From the NCBI GenBank assembly GCA_031253995.1, contig JAIRVG010000029.1:1-52227 (forward strand): a stretch of 52,227 bases of DNA, read 5' to 3'. Both the position numbers and the translations under genes were made by a program. The stretch comes from Paucimonas sp. Lineage in GTDB: Bacteria; Pseudomonadota; Gammaproteobacteria; Pseudomonadales; Pseudomonadaceae. The first letter of the stretch is position 1; each line of letters opens with the position of its first letter. Below, in pieces: positions 20,114 to 28,374 of the stretch. The notes under the pieces are model-generated. The model searched no databases. It saw only the letters and a program-made list of their open reading frames with translations, and was not told the origin of the DNA.

Positions 20114-21306
20114 TGCATTTCCAGGCCATCACCCGGGTGCCGGGCGACCCGATCCTCGGGTTGATGGAAGCGTACGCCAAGGATGCCAACCCGGCGAAGT
20201 TCGACCTGGGTGTCGGCGTGTTCAAGGACGCCCAGGGCCTGACGCCGGTACCGGCGGCGGTCAAGCAGGCGGAGCAGCGCCTGGTCGAGCGCCAGTCGAG
20301 CAAGAGTTATGTCGGTGGCCATGGCGACGTCGCCTTCGGCCGCCTGCTCTGCCAGTTGGTACTGGGCGAGGCATCAGAGCTGCTCGCTGAACAGCGCGCC
20401 GGGGCGACCCAGACCCCGGGCGGCACCGGCGCCCTGCGCCTGGCCGCCGAGTTCGCCCGGCAGTGCCTGCCTGGCCGCGGCATCTGGCTGAGCGATCCGA
20501 CCTGGCCGATCCACGAGACCATCTTCGCCAGCGCCGGACTCAAGGTCGGCCACTACCCCTATGTCGGCGCGGACAACCGCCTGGACGTGGCCGGCATGCT
20601 GGCCGCGCTGGAGGCTGCACCCGAGGGCGATATCGTCCTGCTGCATGCCTGCTGCCACAACCCGACCGGTTTCGACCTGTCCCGTGACGACTGGCAGGCG
20701 GTGCTGGACGTGGTGAAACGGCGTTCGCTGCTGCCGCTGATCGACTTCGCCTACCAGGGCTTCGGCGACGGACTGGAAGAGGATGCCTGGGCGGTGCGGC
20801 TGTTCGCTGCAGAACTGCCGGAGGTACTGATCACCAGTTCCTGCTCGAAGAACTTCGGGCTGTACCGCGAACGTACCGGCGCCCTGCTGGTGTGTGCCCA
20901 GGATGCGCAGAAGCTGCTGGATGTGCGCAGCCAACTGGCGTTCATCGCGCGCAACCTGTGGTCGACGCCGCCGGATCATGGTGCGGCGGTGGTGGCGGAG
21001 ATTCTTGGCGATCCGGCGCTCAAGCGTCTGTGGATCGAAGAGGTCGAGGCCATGCGCCAGCGGATCGCGCGACTGCGCACCGGGCTGGTGGACGCTCTCG
21101 AACCGCACGGGTTGAGCGAGCGTTTCGCGCATATTGCCGAGCAGCGCGGGATGTTCTCCTACACCGGATTGTCGCCGGAGCAGGTGAAGGCGCTGCGGGA
21201 GCGGCACAGCGTGTACATGGTCGGGACCGGACGAGCGAATGTGGCCGGGGCCGACGAAGCGCGGCTCGACGTCCTCGCGGCAGCCATTGCCGACGTTTGC
21301 CGGTAA
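20113..21306 (+). CDS. phhC: Aromatic amino acid aminotransferase
   Basis: PhhC transaminates tyrosine and phenylalanine to 4-hydroxyphenylpyruvate and phenylpyruvate, feeding the homogentisate route. The 397-residue class I PLP enzyme shows TPGGTGALRLAAEF, the cofactor-binding HNPTGFD, Asp211 and Tyr214 in LIDFAYQGFGDG, Schiff-base Lys246 in TSSCSKNFGLYRER, and a C-terminal substrate-binding arginine in GTGRANVAG. The ATG overlaps the phhB stop by one base, implying coupled translation; the open frame continues upstream inside phhB but is shadow coding. A palindrome at 21314-21357 may end the operon. Confidence 0.95.
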   Translation: MHFQAITRVPGDPILGLMEAYAKDANPAKFDLGVGVFKDAQGLTPVPAAVKQAEQRLVERQSSKSYVGGHGDVAFGRLLCQLVLGEASELLAEQRAGATQTPGGTGALRLAAEFARQCLPGRGIWLSDPTWPIHETIFASAGLKVGHYPYVGADNRLDVAGMLAALEAAPEGDIVLLHACCHNPTGFDLSRDDWQAVLDVVKRRSLLPLIDFAYQGFGDGLEEDAWAVRLFAAELPEVLITSSCSKNFGLYRERTGALLVCAQDAQKLLDVRSQLAFIARNLWSTPPDHGAAVVAEILGDPALKRLWIEEVEAMRQRIARLRTGLVDALEPHGLSERFAHIAEQRGMFSYTGLSPEQVKALRERHSVYMVGTGRANVAGADEARLDVLAAAIADVCR

Positions 21307-21313
21307 AGCGACG

Positions 21314-21357
21314 CAGACTGCCAGGGAGCGGGTTCAACCGCTCCCACACAGTCCGCG
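21314..21357. repeat. Palindromic repeat after phhC (same family as 44191-44236)
   Basis: gggagcgg-gttcaa-ccgctccc with flanks gcagactg and cagtccgc forms an extended, imperfect palindrome. The same core and flanks recur after plpD. It is a dispersed element that may also serve as a transcript end. Confidence 0.75.
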
Positions 21358-21506
21358 CTCTACTTCTAATGTTGTAATTTTCCTACCAATCAGCAGGAAA
21401 AACTCAATCTGTCATCCAGACTGCTGTATCCTGCCCCCGGCTTCACCGGAGCCACACGTACTTTGTGCGTTAACTTCCCACCTACGACCTTGCGAGGAAC
21501 GACGAG

Positions 21507-21638
21507 ATGCACGAAATCCCGAATCTTCCCTTCCCAAGCCTGAACCATGTCGAGCAGAAGCCGGCTTCCCAGAGCGCCGAACCAGCCCAGGTGGCTGAAC
21601 AACAAGGCGACGACCATCCGAGCGCTGACCAGGAATAA
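21507..21638 (+). CDS. Small ORF, 43 residues, unknown
   Basis: An ATG with a good Shine-Dalgarno sequence (gcgaggaacgacgag) opens 43 codons ending in TAA. The product begins MHEIPNLPFPSLNHVEQKPA, continues with SQSAEPAQVAEQQ and ends DQE. It is hydrophilic, acidic and rich in Gln, Ala and Pro, with no signal peptide or membrane helix. About 200 bases separate it from phhC, and a long inverted repeat (21656-21708) follows. I do not recognise it. The ribosome site and the neat unit of ORF plus hairpin favour a real small gene, but conservation cannot be checked here. Confidence 0.55.
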   Translation: MHEIPNLPFPSLNHVEQKPASQSAEPAQVAEQQGDDHPSADQE

Positions 21639-21655
21639 CAAAGCGCGAAACAGGA

Positions 21656-21708
21656 CGTGTGAAAACCTCGGTTACCGGGGGTCCACCTCACCAACCGGTT
21701 TTCACACG
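21656..21708. terminator. Long inverted repeat between the small ORF and cysC
   Basis: cgtgtgaaaacc(tc)ggtt pairs with aaccggttttcacacg, a stem of about 15-16 bp with a 2-base bulge and a loop of about 20 bases. It lies between convergent genes, ending 2 bases before the cysC stop. The right arm contains a T-run (gttttc), but no U-run follows the stem. Confidence 0.65.
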
Positions 21709-21709
21709 C

Positions 21710-22297
21710 TCAAGAAGCCCCGCCCTCCCCGCGCACCTGCGCCAGCAATCGCTCCAGACACTCTTCCAGCGCCACCTCGGCGGTATTCAGCGCCACCTCC
21801 GGTTCCCGCGGTGATTCGTAGGGATCGTCCACCCCGGTAAAACCACTCAGCATCCCCGCCCGCGCCTTGCGGTACAGGCCTTTCGGATCACGCCCCTCGC
21901 AGATGGCCAGCGGCGCGCTGACATGAATCTCCCGGAAGCGCTCCACGCCGATGATTCGTCGCGCCATTTCGCGATCACGCTGGTAGGGCGAGATGAACGC
22001 AGCCATCACCACCAGCCCGGCATCGTTCATCAGGCGCGCCACCTCGGCGACCCGGCGGATGTTCTCGGCACGGCTTTGCGCATCGAAGCCCAGGTCGCTG
22101 CACAGGCCGTGGCGGATGTTGTCGCCATCCAGCACGCAGCAGGCGATGCCGGCATCGAGCAGGCGGCGTTCGAGGGCGAAGGCCAGGGTGCTCTTGCCCG
22201 AGCCGCTGAGGCCGGTGAACCACAGGGTCAGGGGGCGCCGGGTGTCGGCGTCGCGGTGGGCGGTGGGGTGCCAGGTCAGATTCCGTTCGCAGGCCAT
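21710..22297 (-). CDS. cysC: Adenylyl-sulfate (APS) kinase, stand-alone
   Basis: CysC phosphorylates adenosine 5'-phosphosulfate to PAPS, the donor for sulfotransferases and a form of activated sulfate. The 195-residue protein has the P-loop GLSGSGKST (29-37), the block LDGDNIRHGLCSDLGF, then FISPYQRDREMAR and DPKGLYRKARAG, all APS kinase landmarks. The ATG at 22297 (MACERNLTWHPTAHRD) is the standard CysC start; the in-frame extension upstream overlaps arfB and is rejected. In many Pseudomonas the kinase is fused to CysN, so a free-standing copy away from cysDN is notable. It follows arfB by 17 bases, suggesting co-transcription. Confidence 0.93.
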   Translation of the reverse strand: MACERNLTWHPTAHRDADTRRPLTLWFTGLSGSGKSTLAFALERRLLDAGIACCVLDGDNIRHGLCSDLGFDAQSRAENIRRVAEVARLMNDAGLVVMAAFISPYQRDREMARRIIGVERFREIHVSAPLAICEGRDPKGLYRKARAGMLSGFTGVDDPYESPREPEVALNTAEVALEECLERLLAQVRGEGGAS

Positions 22298-22314
22298 GGA
22301 GGTCCTTGTGGGGT

Positions 22315-22728
22315 TCAGTAGTCGATCTTGCCGCGGCCGGCCTTGATCGCCCCGCGCTTGCTCTTGGTGTCGAGGCGGCGGGTCTTCGAGCCCAGGGTGG
22401 GTTTGGTCGGCCGGCGTTTCTTTTCCACTTTCACCGCGGCCAGGATCAGTTCGCGCAGGCGCTCCAGGGCGTCGGCGCGGTTCTGTTCCTGGGTGCGATA
22501 TTGCTGGGCCTTGATGACGATCACGCCGTCGCGGGTGATGCGGCTGTCGCTGACCTGGAGCAGGCGCTCCTTGTAGAACGGCGGCAGCGACGAGGCCTGG
22601 GTATCGAAACGCAGGTGCACGGCCGAGGAAACCTTGTTGACGTTCTGCCCGCCGGCACCCTGGGCGCGGATGGCGTTCAGCTCGATTTCTTCGTCGGGGA
22701 TGTGCACTGCGTTGGAGAGGACCAGCAT
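22315..22728 (-). CDS. arfB: Alternative ribosome-rescue factor / peptidyl-tRNA hydrolase ArfB
   Basis: ArfB (YaeJ) releases peptides from ribosomes stalled without a stop codon. The 137-residue protein contains the release-factor GGQ loop in IRAQGAGGQNVNKVSSAVHL (about 20-39) and a basic C-terminal tail (KKRRPTKPTLGSKTRR) that inserts into the empty mRNA channel. Unlike RF1/RF2 it lacks a codon-recognition domain, as the short length shows. The ATG at 22728 is the natural start. It precedes cysC by 17 bases. Confidence 0.95.
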   Translation of the reverse strand: MLVLSNAVHIPDEEIELNAIRAQGAGGQNVNKVSSAVHLRFDTQASSLPPFYKERLLQVSDSRITRDGVIVIKAQQYRTQEQNRADALERLRELILAAVKVEKKRRPTKPTLGSKTRRLDTKSKRGAIKAGRGKIDY

Positions 22729-22781
22729 CGGAGGAAGCCCGGGGGATGATGGGCGTCAGGATACTCCGAGTTGCCAGTGTT

Positions 22782-22800
22782 GGGGCTGCTTTGCAGCCCC
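22782..22800 (-). other. Hairpin after aroP
   Basis: ggggctgc-ttt-gcagcccc is a perfect 8-bp stem starting 8 bases after the aroP stop. No U-run follows on the minus strand, so termination would be inefficient and some readthrough into arfB is possible. Confidence 0.55.
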
Positions 22801-22807
22801 CGAGCAC

Positions 22808-24223
22808 TTACTTGACCGCCGGGCTGACCACGACAGGCGCAGCCGCCCGCTTGCCCTTGACCAGGTAGCACACCCACATCACCCCCAGCCACACCGGAAT
22901 CGCGTACACCGACTCACGAATGCCGTCGATCATCAGCATGATGCCGAGGATCAGCACCACGAACGCCAGGCAGACGTAGTTGCCGTACGGGTACCACAGC
23001 GACTTGAAGAACGGCTTCTGGCCGGTACGGTCCAGGTGCTGGCGGAACTTCAGGTGCGAGTAGCTGATCATCGCCCAGTTGATCACCAGGGTCGCTACTA
23101 CCAGCGACATCAGCACTTCCAGCGCGTTGTGCGGCATGAAGTAGTTGAGCAGCACCGCCACCAGGGTCACCGCCGCCGAGGCCAGGATCGAACGCACCGG
23201 CACGCCGCGCTTGTCGATCTTCGCCAGGCTGGCCGGGGCATCGCCCTGCTCGGCCATGCCGTAGAGCATCCGCGCGTTGCAGTAGGTGCCGCTGTTGTAC
23301 ACCGACAGCGCTGCAGTCAGGACCACGAAGTTGAGGATGTGCGCCGCAGTATTGCTGCCCAGCATCGAGAACACCTGGACGAACGGGCTGCCGCTGTACG
23401 AACCACCAGCCGCCTCGATATTGCCCACCAGCGCATTCCACGGGGTCAGCGACAGCAGCACTACCAGGGCGCCGATGTAGAAGATCAGGATGCGGTAGAT
23501 GACCTGGTTGATCGCTTTCGGGATCACGGTCTTCGGCTTGTCTGCTTCAGCCGCGGTGAAACCGAGCATTTCCAGGCCGCCGAAGGAGAACATGATGAAC
23601 GCCAGGGCCATCACCAGGCCGTTGATGCCATGGGGGAAGAAGCCGCCGTGTTCCCACAGGTTGCTCACCGAGGCATCCGGGCCGCCGTTGCCGCTGACCA
23701 GCAGGTAGCTGCCCAGGCCGATCATGCCGACGATGGCCAGGACCTTGATGATGGCGAACCAGAACTCCGCCTCGCCGAACACTTTCACGTTGGCCAGGTT
23801 GATCACGTTGATGAGGACGAAGAACGCCGCTGCCGTGGCCCAGGTGGGCACCTCCGGCCACCAGAAGTGGATGTACTTGCCGACCGCGGTCAGCTCCGAC
23901 ATGCCCACCAGGATGTACAGCATCCAGCAGTTCCAGCCCGACAGGAAGCCGGCGAAGCCGCCCCAGTACTTGTGCGCGAAATGGCTGAAGGAACCGGCCA
24001 CCGGCTCTTCGACGATCATTTCGCCGAGCTGGCGCATGATCATGAAGGCGATGAAGCCGCAGATGGCGTAGCCGAGGATCATCGACGGGCCCGCCGATTT
24101 CATCACGCCGGCCGAGCCGAGGAACAGGCCGGTACCGATGGCACCGCCGAGGGCGATCAACTGGATGTGGCGATTTTTCAGGCCGCGCTTGAGCTCACCT
24201 GAATGCGGAGTTTGTCCACTCAT
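22808..24223 (-). CDS. aroP: Aromatic amino acid permease (AroP type)
   Basis: This inner-membrane proton symporter of the APC/AAT family probably imports phenylalanine, tyrosine and tryptophan. The 471-residue protein has about 12 membrane segments, the N-terminal ELKRGLKNRHIQLIALGGAI and GTGLFLGSAGVMKSAGPS of TM1, and the conserved FSFGGLEMLGFTAAEA. The ATG at 24223 (MSGQTPHSGELKRG) has aggtga 8 bases upstream; a GTG four codons earlier is an alternative. The substrate is inferred from similarity to AroP and from its place near phhABC, where P. aeruginosa has aroP2. Two PhhR-like boxes lie 440-525 bases upstream. GabP or PheP-like specificity cannot be excluded. Confidence 0.88.
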   Translation of the reverse strand: MSGQTPHSGELKRGLKNRHIQLIALGGAIGTGLFLGSAGVMKSAGPSMILGYAICGFIAFMIMRQLGEMIVEEPVAGSFSHFAHKYWGGFAGFLSGWNCWMLYILVGMSELTAVGKYIHFWWPEVPTWATAAAFFVLINVINLANVKVFGEAEFWFAIIKVLAIVGMIGLGSYLLVSGNGGPDASVSNLWEHGGFFPHGINGLVMALAFIMFSFGGLEMLGFTAAEADKPKTVIPKAINQVIYRILIFYIGALVVLLSLTPWNALVGNIEAAGGSYSGSPFVQVFSMLGSNTAAHILNFVVLTAALSVYNSGTYCNARMLYGMAEQGDAPASLAKIDKRGVPVRSILASAAVTLVAVLLNYFMPHNALEVLMSLVVATLVINWAMISYSHLKFRQHLDRTGQKPFFKSLWYPYGNYVCLAFVVLILGIMLMIDGIRESVYAIPVWLGVMWVCYLVKGKRAAAPVVVSPAVK

Positions 24224-24666
24224 GAACGAAGTCACCTGTTGTTTTTATCTGTGACGGGATCGGACCCACCACGCTCGTGGCGCGGCGGAATTGGCAAGGG
24301 GTGGTTACCTTGAGGCTGGTGCCCGGGCTGTGCGATCCGGGCAAAGCCCCGGAATGTCAGCCTGGCAACGGCCAGGGTGCGCGGTACGCAAGAAGGTCAC
24401 AGGTAAAACGCGGCGCACTGTATACCCTTGCACTGACGCAGGGGTCAACACACCGCGTAACGTTCTGATGACGGCACGCAGCGTTCCGGCGGGAGAAATG
24501 AGGCCTGGGGGAGTGAATGGCGTGCATGGCGCCCTCCGTTCTTGTTCTGTTTTCTGTCCCGCTCTGCGGCGGGTCAGGCACTTGGCTATGGCGTACATGA
24601 CACCCGGTTTACGGGGCCTGCGGCAAGGTGTTGACGTGAGCGTAAAGGGGATTGGCGGGGGAATTG
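24224..24666 (-). other. Long aroP leader or upstream region
   Basis: About 440 non-coding bases separate the aroP start from the PhhR-like boxes. No ORF with a convincing ribosome site, terminator or known riboswitch was recognised. The length leaves room for a long 5' UTR or an unannotated small RNA, but no specific signal was seen. Confidence 0.4.
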
Positions 24667-24684
24667 CGGCAAGGAATGTTTACA
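24667..24684. promoter_or_regulatory. PhhR-like box A upstream of aroP
   Basis: CGGCAA-N6-TTTACA: the right half is a perfect PhhR half-site and the left matches at 3 of 6. It is 61 bases from box B. Confidence 0.4.
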
Positions 24685-24727
24685 GTTTTCCGGGGGTGCG
24701 GAATCAGCCGGACAAGCGGGGCCGCCC

Positions 24728-24745
24728 AGTAACAAAATATTTACA
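24728..24745. promoter_or_regulatory. PhhR-like box B upstream of aroP
   Basis: AGTAAC-N6-TTTACA: a perfect right half and 4 of 6 in the left half, 10 of 12 in all. With box A it forms a pair resembling the phhR-phhA pair. PhhR control of aroP-type genes is known in other pseudomonads. Confidence 0.5.
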
Positions 24746-24770
24746 AGCTGGTCGAAAATATTTCCACGGG

Positions 24771-24861
24771 AGCCACAAGCTCCAAGCTGCAAGCGACAAG
24801 AAACAGCAGATCGCAGTGCTCGCGCTTTTACTTGCCGCTTGAAACTTGCAGCTTGCAGCTC
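24771..24861. repeat. Imperfect inverted repeat of agctgcaag type
   Basis: The left arm (24771-24801, with cacaagctccaagctgcaag) pairs with the right arm (24832-24861, with cttgcagcttgcagct) at roughly 80% over 30 bases. Such 'gcttgcagcttg' repeats are common between genes in fluorescent pseudomonads. It lies just beyond the rluB terminator. Confidence 0.6.
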
Positions 24862-24892
24862 AAAAAAAAGCCAACTCGAAAGTTGGCTTTTT
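24862..24892 (-). terminator. Intrinsic terminator of rluB
   Basis: aaagccaact-cgaa-agttggcttt is a perfect 10-bp stem with a stable tetraloop. On the minus strand it is followed by eight T in all. It begins 5 bases after the rluB stop. Confidence 0.93.
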
Positions 24893-24896
24893 CAGA

Positions 24897-25955
24897 TCAC
24901 TCGCTACGCGGCTTGCCGCGCCCGGTACCCGGACCAGGACGCTTGCCCGCCCCGCTCGGTGCCGGTTTGCGGCGTACATCGCTCGGACGCTCGGCCACGG
25001 TGGTGCGACCCTTGCGCGGCGCGTCCTCGCGTGGCTTGCGGGAAGGACGTTCTTCACCTTCCTTCGCCGGACGCAGGGTCCGCACGCGCTCGCCACGGCC
25101 AATCGGCTTGCTGGATTTACGCTGCATGCGCTCCAGCTTGTCCTTGGTCTTGGCGTTCATCTGCGGCATCGCCACCGGGGTCAGGCCCACTTCGGCCGCC
25201 AGGATGTCGATCTCGCCCTGGCTCATTTCGCGCCAGCGGCCCATCGGCAGGTCGGAGTTGAGGAACACCGGGCCGAAACGCACGCGCTTCAGGCGGCTGA
25301 CCACCAGGCCCTGGGATTCCCACAGGCGACGCACTTCACGGTTGCGACCTTCCATCACCACGCAGTGATACCAGTGGTTGAAGCCTTCGCCACCCGGCGC
25401 CTGCTGGATGTCGGTGAAACGCGCCGGACCGTCTTCCAGCACCACGCCTTCCTTCAGGCGGGCGATCATGTCTTCGTCAACCTCGCCACGCACACGCACG
25501 GCATATTCGCGGTCCATCTCGAAGGACGGGTGCATCAGCCGGTTGGCCAGTTCACCGTCGGTGGTGAACAGCAGCAGGCCGGTGGTGTTGATGTCGAGGC
25601 GGCCGACGTTGATCCAGCGGCCTTCCTTCGGCCGCGGCAGGCGGTCGAACACGGTCGGACGGCCTTCCGGGTCGTCACGGGTGCAGATCTCGCCGTCGGG
25701 CTTGTTGTACATGATGACGCGGCGCACGCTTTCGGCGCTCTCTTCACGCTTGATCAGGCGACCGTCGACGGAAATGGCGTCGTGCAGGTCGACCCGCTGG
25801 CCAAGGGTCGCGACCACGCCGTTGACCTTGATCCGGCCTTCGCCGATCCAGGCTTCAACGTCACGGCGCGAGCCGACGCCAATGCGTGCGAGTACTTTTT
25901 GCAGTTTTTCCCCGGCCGGACGTGGCGGGCTGTCTTGCAGGTCTTGTTCACTCAT
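24897..25955 (-). CDS. rluB: 23S rRNA pseudouridine synthase RluB
   Basis: RluB makes pseudouridine 2605 in 23S rRNA (E. coli numbering). The 352-residue protein has an N-terminal S4 RNA-binding domain (EKLQKVLARIGVGSRRDVEA), then the RsuA-family catalytic domain with nucleophile Asp121 in NVGRLDINTTGLLLFTTDG. From about residue 265 there is a long Arg/Lys/Pro-rich tail, probably disordered and RNA-binding, as is usual in proteobacterial RluB. The ATG at 25955 follows gggaggtgccc; a longer in-frame start is not supported. It is separated from scpB by 146 bases, so it may have its own promoter or continue the scp transcript. Confidence 0.95.
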   Translation of the reverse strand: MSEQDLQDSPPRPAGEKLQKVLARIGVGSRRDVEAWIGEGRIKVNGVVATLGQRVDLHDAISVDGRLIKREESAESVRRVIMYNKPDGEICTRDDPEGRPTVFDRLPRPKEGRWINVGRLDINTTGLLLFTTDGELANRLMHPSFEMDREYAVRVRGEVDEDMIARLKEGVVLEDGPARFTDIQQAPGGEGFNHWYHCVVMEGRNREVRRLWESQGLVVSRLKRVRFGPVFLNSDLPMGRWREMSQGEIDILAAEVGLTPVAMPQMNAKTKDKLERMQRKSSKPIGRGERVRTLRPAKEGEERPSRKPREDAPRKGRTTVAERPSDVRRKPAPSGAGKRPGPGTGRGKPRSE

Positions 25956-26101
25956 CTGGGCACCTCCCGGTGTAAAAGTAGAATCCGGTTTTCTGGCATG
26001 AGCGCCAAAAAGGCCGCGAATCATACGCTGATCGCGGCGCAAACGCACCTGAGCCTAGACCGATTTCATCCATCGCGCCGGCCTTTGCGCCGGGCGGCGC
26101 C

Positions 26102-26890
26102 TCAGTCCCGCGGGGTTTGCGGCTCGGGCTCGGTGGAATCGGCGTCCGCCTCGGCCTCCGGCAGGTCGCGAAGGATGTCGTCGAAGTCGGTCTTCAGGCC
26201 TTCTTCCATGGCATCCAGCTCCACCAGCAGGCTGCGGAAGCTGGTTTCTTCCGCCGGTGGCTGCTCGTCCGGGTCGGCGCTGGCGTCGGCCAGGGCCTGC
26301 AGGTGCGCCGGTACCGGCAGGTCGTCGAGGTCCACCGGCGGCAGCGGCGACGGCTCCATCTCCCGCAGTTCGGCCAGCGGCGGCAGTTCGTCGAGGCTTT
26401 TCAGGTTGAAATGGTCGAGGAAGGCCTTGGTGGTGGCGAACATCGCCGGGCGCCCGGGCACCTCGCGGTAGCCGACGATACGCACCCACTCGCGCTCCAG
26501 CAGGGTCTTGATGATGTTGCTGTTGACCGCCACGCCGCGCACATCCTCGATCTCGCCGCGGGTGATGGGCTGGCGGTAGGCGATCAGCGCCAGGGTTTCC
26601 AGCAGGGCGCGGGAATAGCGCTGTGGGCGCTCTTCCCACAGGCGGCCGACCCAGGGCGCGTAGTCCTCGCGGATCTGCAGGCGATAGCCGGAGGCCACTT
26701 CCTTGAGTTCGAAGGCGCGGCCCTCGCAGGACTCGCGAAGGATCTCCAGGGCTTCCCTGAACACGTCGGATTCCGGGCGCTCGGCTTCCTCGAACAGTTC
26801 GAACAGGCGCTCCAGGGATTGCGGCTTGCCGGAGGCGAGAAGAAAGGCTTCCAGCAGGGGCGCCAGGTCGTGGGGGTCAGTCAGGTTCAT
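26102..26890 (-). CDS. scpB: Segregation and condensation protein B
   Basis: ScpB binds ScpA in the SMC condensin complex that compacts and helps segregate the chromosome. The 262-residue protein has two winged-helix domains, with the family hallmark ALLETLALIAYRQPITRGEI and VNSNIIKTLLEREWVRIVG. An extended acidic, proline-rich C-terminal tail follows from about residue 170 (...PADAD-like and TEPEPQTPRD end). Typical Bacillus ScpB is under 200 residues, so the tail is lineage-specific. The ATG at 26890 lies 14 bases after the scpA stop. Confidence 0.94.
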   Translation of the reverse strand: MNLTDPHDLAPLLEAFLLASGKPQSLERLFELFEEAERPESDVFREALEILRESCEGRAFELKEVASGYRLQIREDYAPWVGRLWEERPQRYSRALLETLALIAYRQPITRGEIEDVRGVAVNSNIIKTLLEREWVRIVGYREVPGRPAMFATTKAFLDHFNLKSLDELPPLAELREMEPSPLPPVDLDDLPVPAHLQALADASADPDEQPPAEETSFRSLLVELDAMEEGLKTDFDDILRDLPEAEADADSTEPEPQTPRD

Positions 26891-26904
26891 TGCGTTGCTC
26901 GTGG

Positions 26905-27735
26905 TTACTCTGCCCGGGCCCGGACGTGGATCGGCGCAAAGGCCTCATTCTGCACCAGTTCCACCAGTTGTTCCTTGACCAGTTCGAGAATCGCCATGAA
27001 GGTCACCACCACCCCGAGCCGCCCTTCCTCGGCGGTGAACAGCTCGGCGAACGGCACGAAGCCGGCGCCGCGCAGGCGCTCCAGCACTTCGCTCATGCGC
27101 TCGCGGGTGGACAGCGCCTCGCGGCTGACCTGGTGGCTCTCGAACAGGTCGCTGCGGCGCAGCACCTCGGCCATGGACATCAGCACTTCTTCCAGGATCA
27201 CGTCCGGCAGCAGCTTGCGCGCCTTGGCCTGGGGGGCTTCGAGGCGCGGCACGATGACGTCGCGACCGACCCGGCTGAGCCCGTCCATATCCTCGGCGGC
27301 AGCCTTGAAGCGTTCGTACTCCTGCAGGCGGCGGATCAGCTCGGCGCGCGGGTCGTCCTCTTCTTCCTCGGCGGTCTCGGCCCGGGGCAGGAGCATGCGC
27401 GACTTGATCTCGGCGAGCATGGCGGCCATTACCAGGTACTCGGCGGCCAATTCCAGGCGCACGGTCTTCATCAGCTCGACATAGCCCATGTACTGGCGGG
27501 TGATTTCCGCCACCGGGATGTCGAGGATGTCGACGTTCTGCTTGCGGATCAGGTACAGCAGCAGGTCGAGCGGGCCCTCGAAGGCTTCGAGGAAGACTTC
27601 CAGGGCGTCCGGCGGGATGTACAGGTCCACCGGCATCTCGGTCAGGGCCTGGCCGTAGACCATCACCAGCGGCAGCTCCTGCTGGGCGCCGGCCTGGGGA
27701 TCGACCGGCGCCTCCACGGTTTCCACCACGCTCAC
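26905..27735 (-). CDS. scpA: Segregation and condensation protein A (kleisin)
   Basis: ScpA is the kleisin that bridges the SMC heads and binds ScpB. The 276-residue protein shows the N-terminal kleisin block FEGPLDLLLYLIRKQNVDIL and EYLVMAAMLAEIKSRMLLPR, and the C-terminal winged helix RLGVVVTFMAILELVKEQ. I choose the GTG at 27735 because it overlaps the yciO stop by four bases (GTGA), giving coupled translation; a start at 27768 has no ribosome site. The first 35 residues (rich in Gln, Ala and Pro) precede the conserved core. In P. aeruginosa the same order of yciO-like gene then scpA is found. Confidence 0.93.
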   Translation of the reverse strand: MSVVETVEAPVDPQAGAQQELPLVMVYGQALTEMPVDLYIPPDALEVFLEAFEGPLDLLLYLIRKQNVDILDIPVAEITRQYMGYVELMKTVRLELAAEYLVMAAMLAEIKSRMLLPRAETAEEEEDDPRAELIRRLQEYERFKAAAEDMDGLSRVGRDVIVPRLEAPQAKARKLLPDVILEEVLMSMAEVLRRSDLFESHQVSREALSTRERMSEVLERLRGAGFVPFAELFTAEEGRLGVVVTFMAILELVKEQLVELVQNEAFAPIHVRARAE

Positions 27736-28361
27736 ACCCTGACCATGAAGGGTTCGGGGTCGCCACAACCGACCCGCACCACTTCCGGCTCGTCGCCGGT
27801 CAGGTCGATGACGGTGGAAGCCTTCAGGTTGCCGAAGCCCCCGTCGATGATCAGGTCGACGTGGTGCTCCAGGACCTGGCGCATCTCGTAGGGATCGGTC
27901 ATCGCCTCTTCCTCGCCCGGCATGATCAGGCTCACGCTCATCAGCGGCTCGCCGAGTTCTTCCAGCAGGGCCAGGGCAATGGGGTTTTCTGGCACGCGCA
28001 TGCCGATGGTGCGGCGCTTGTCATGCAGGAGCAGGCGCGGCACTTCGCGGGTGGCGTTGAGGATGAAGGTGTAGGGCCCGGGGACATGGGCCTTGATCAG
28101 GCGGAACAGCCCGGTGTCGACCTTGGCGAACAGCCCCAGTTGCGACATGTCGCAGCAGATGAGGGTGAAGTTGTGGTTCTTGTCCAGCTGGCGCAGGCGG
28201 CGCACTCGCTCGATGGCGCCCTTGTCACCGATCTGGCAGCCCATGGCATAGGACGAGTCGGTGGGAAACACCACCACGCCGCCCTTGCGGATGATCTCCA
28301 CCGCCTGTTTTATCAGGCGCGGCTGGGGATTCTCCGGATGTATCTGGAAAAATTGACTCAC
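27732..28361 (-). CDS. yciO: YciO-type Sua5/YrdC-domain protein (L-threonylcarbamoyladenylate synthase family)
   Basis: YrdC-domain proteins form threonylcarbamoyl-AMP for tRNA t6A. This 209-residue member matches the YciO branch rather than TsaC: SQFFQIHPENPQPRLIKQA, then GGVVVFPTDSSYAMGCQIGD, RRLRQLDKNHNFTLIC and TIGMRVPENPIALALLEELG. YciO proteins have much weaker activity than TsaC and their true role is unclear. The GTG at 28361 (after aggaag, 6-base spacing) gives the standard YciO N-terminus; upstream ATG codons lie inside the PHP gene. It follows rnm by 13 bases and overlaps scpA. Confidence 0.9.
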   Translation of the reverse strand: MSQFFQIHPENPQPRLIKQAVEIIRKGGVVVFPTDSSYAMGCQIGDKGAIERVRRLRQLDKNHNFTLICCDMSQLGLFAKVDTGLFRLIKAHVPGPYTFILNATREVPRLLLHDKRRTIGMRVPENPIALALLEELGEPLMSVSLIMPGEEEAMTDPYEMRQVLEHHVDLIIDGGFGNLKASTVIDLTGDEPEVVRVGCGDPEPFMVRV

Positions 28362-28374
28362 GTTGTCTTCCTGT

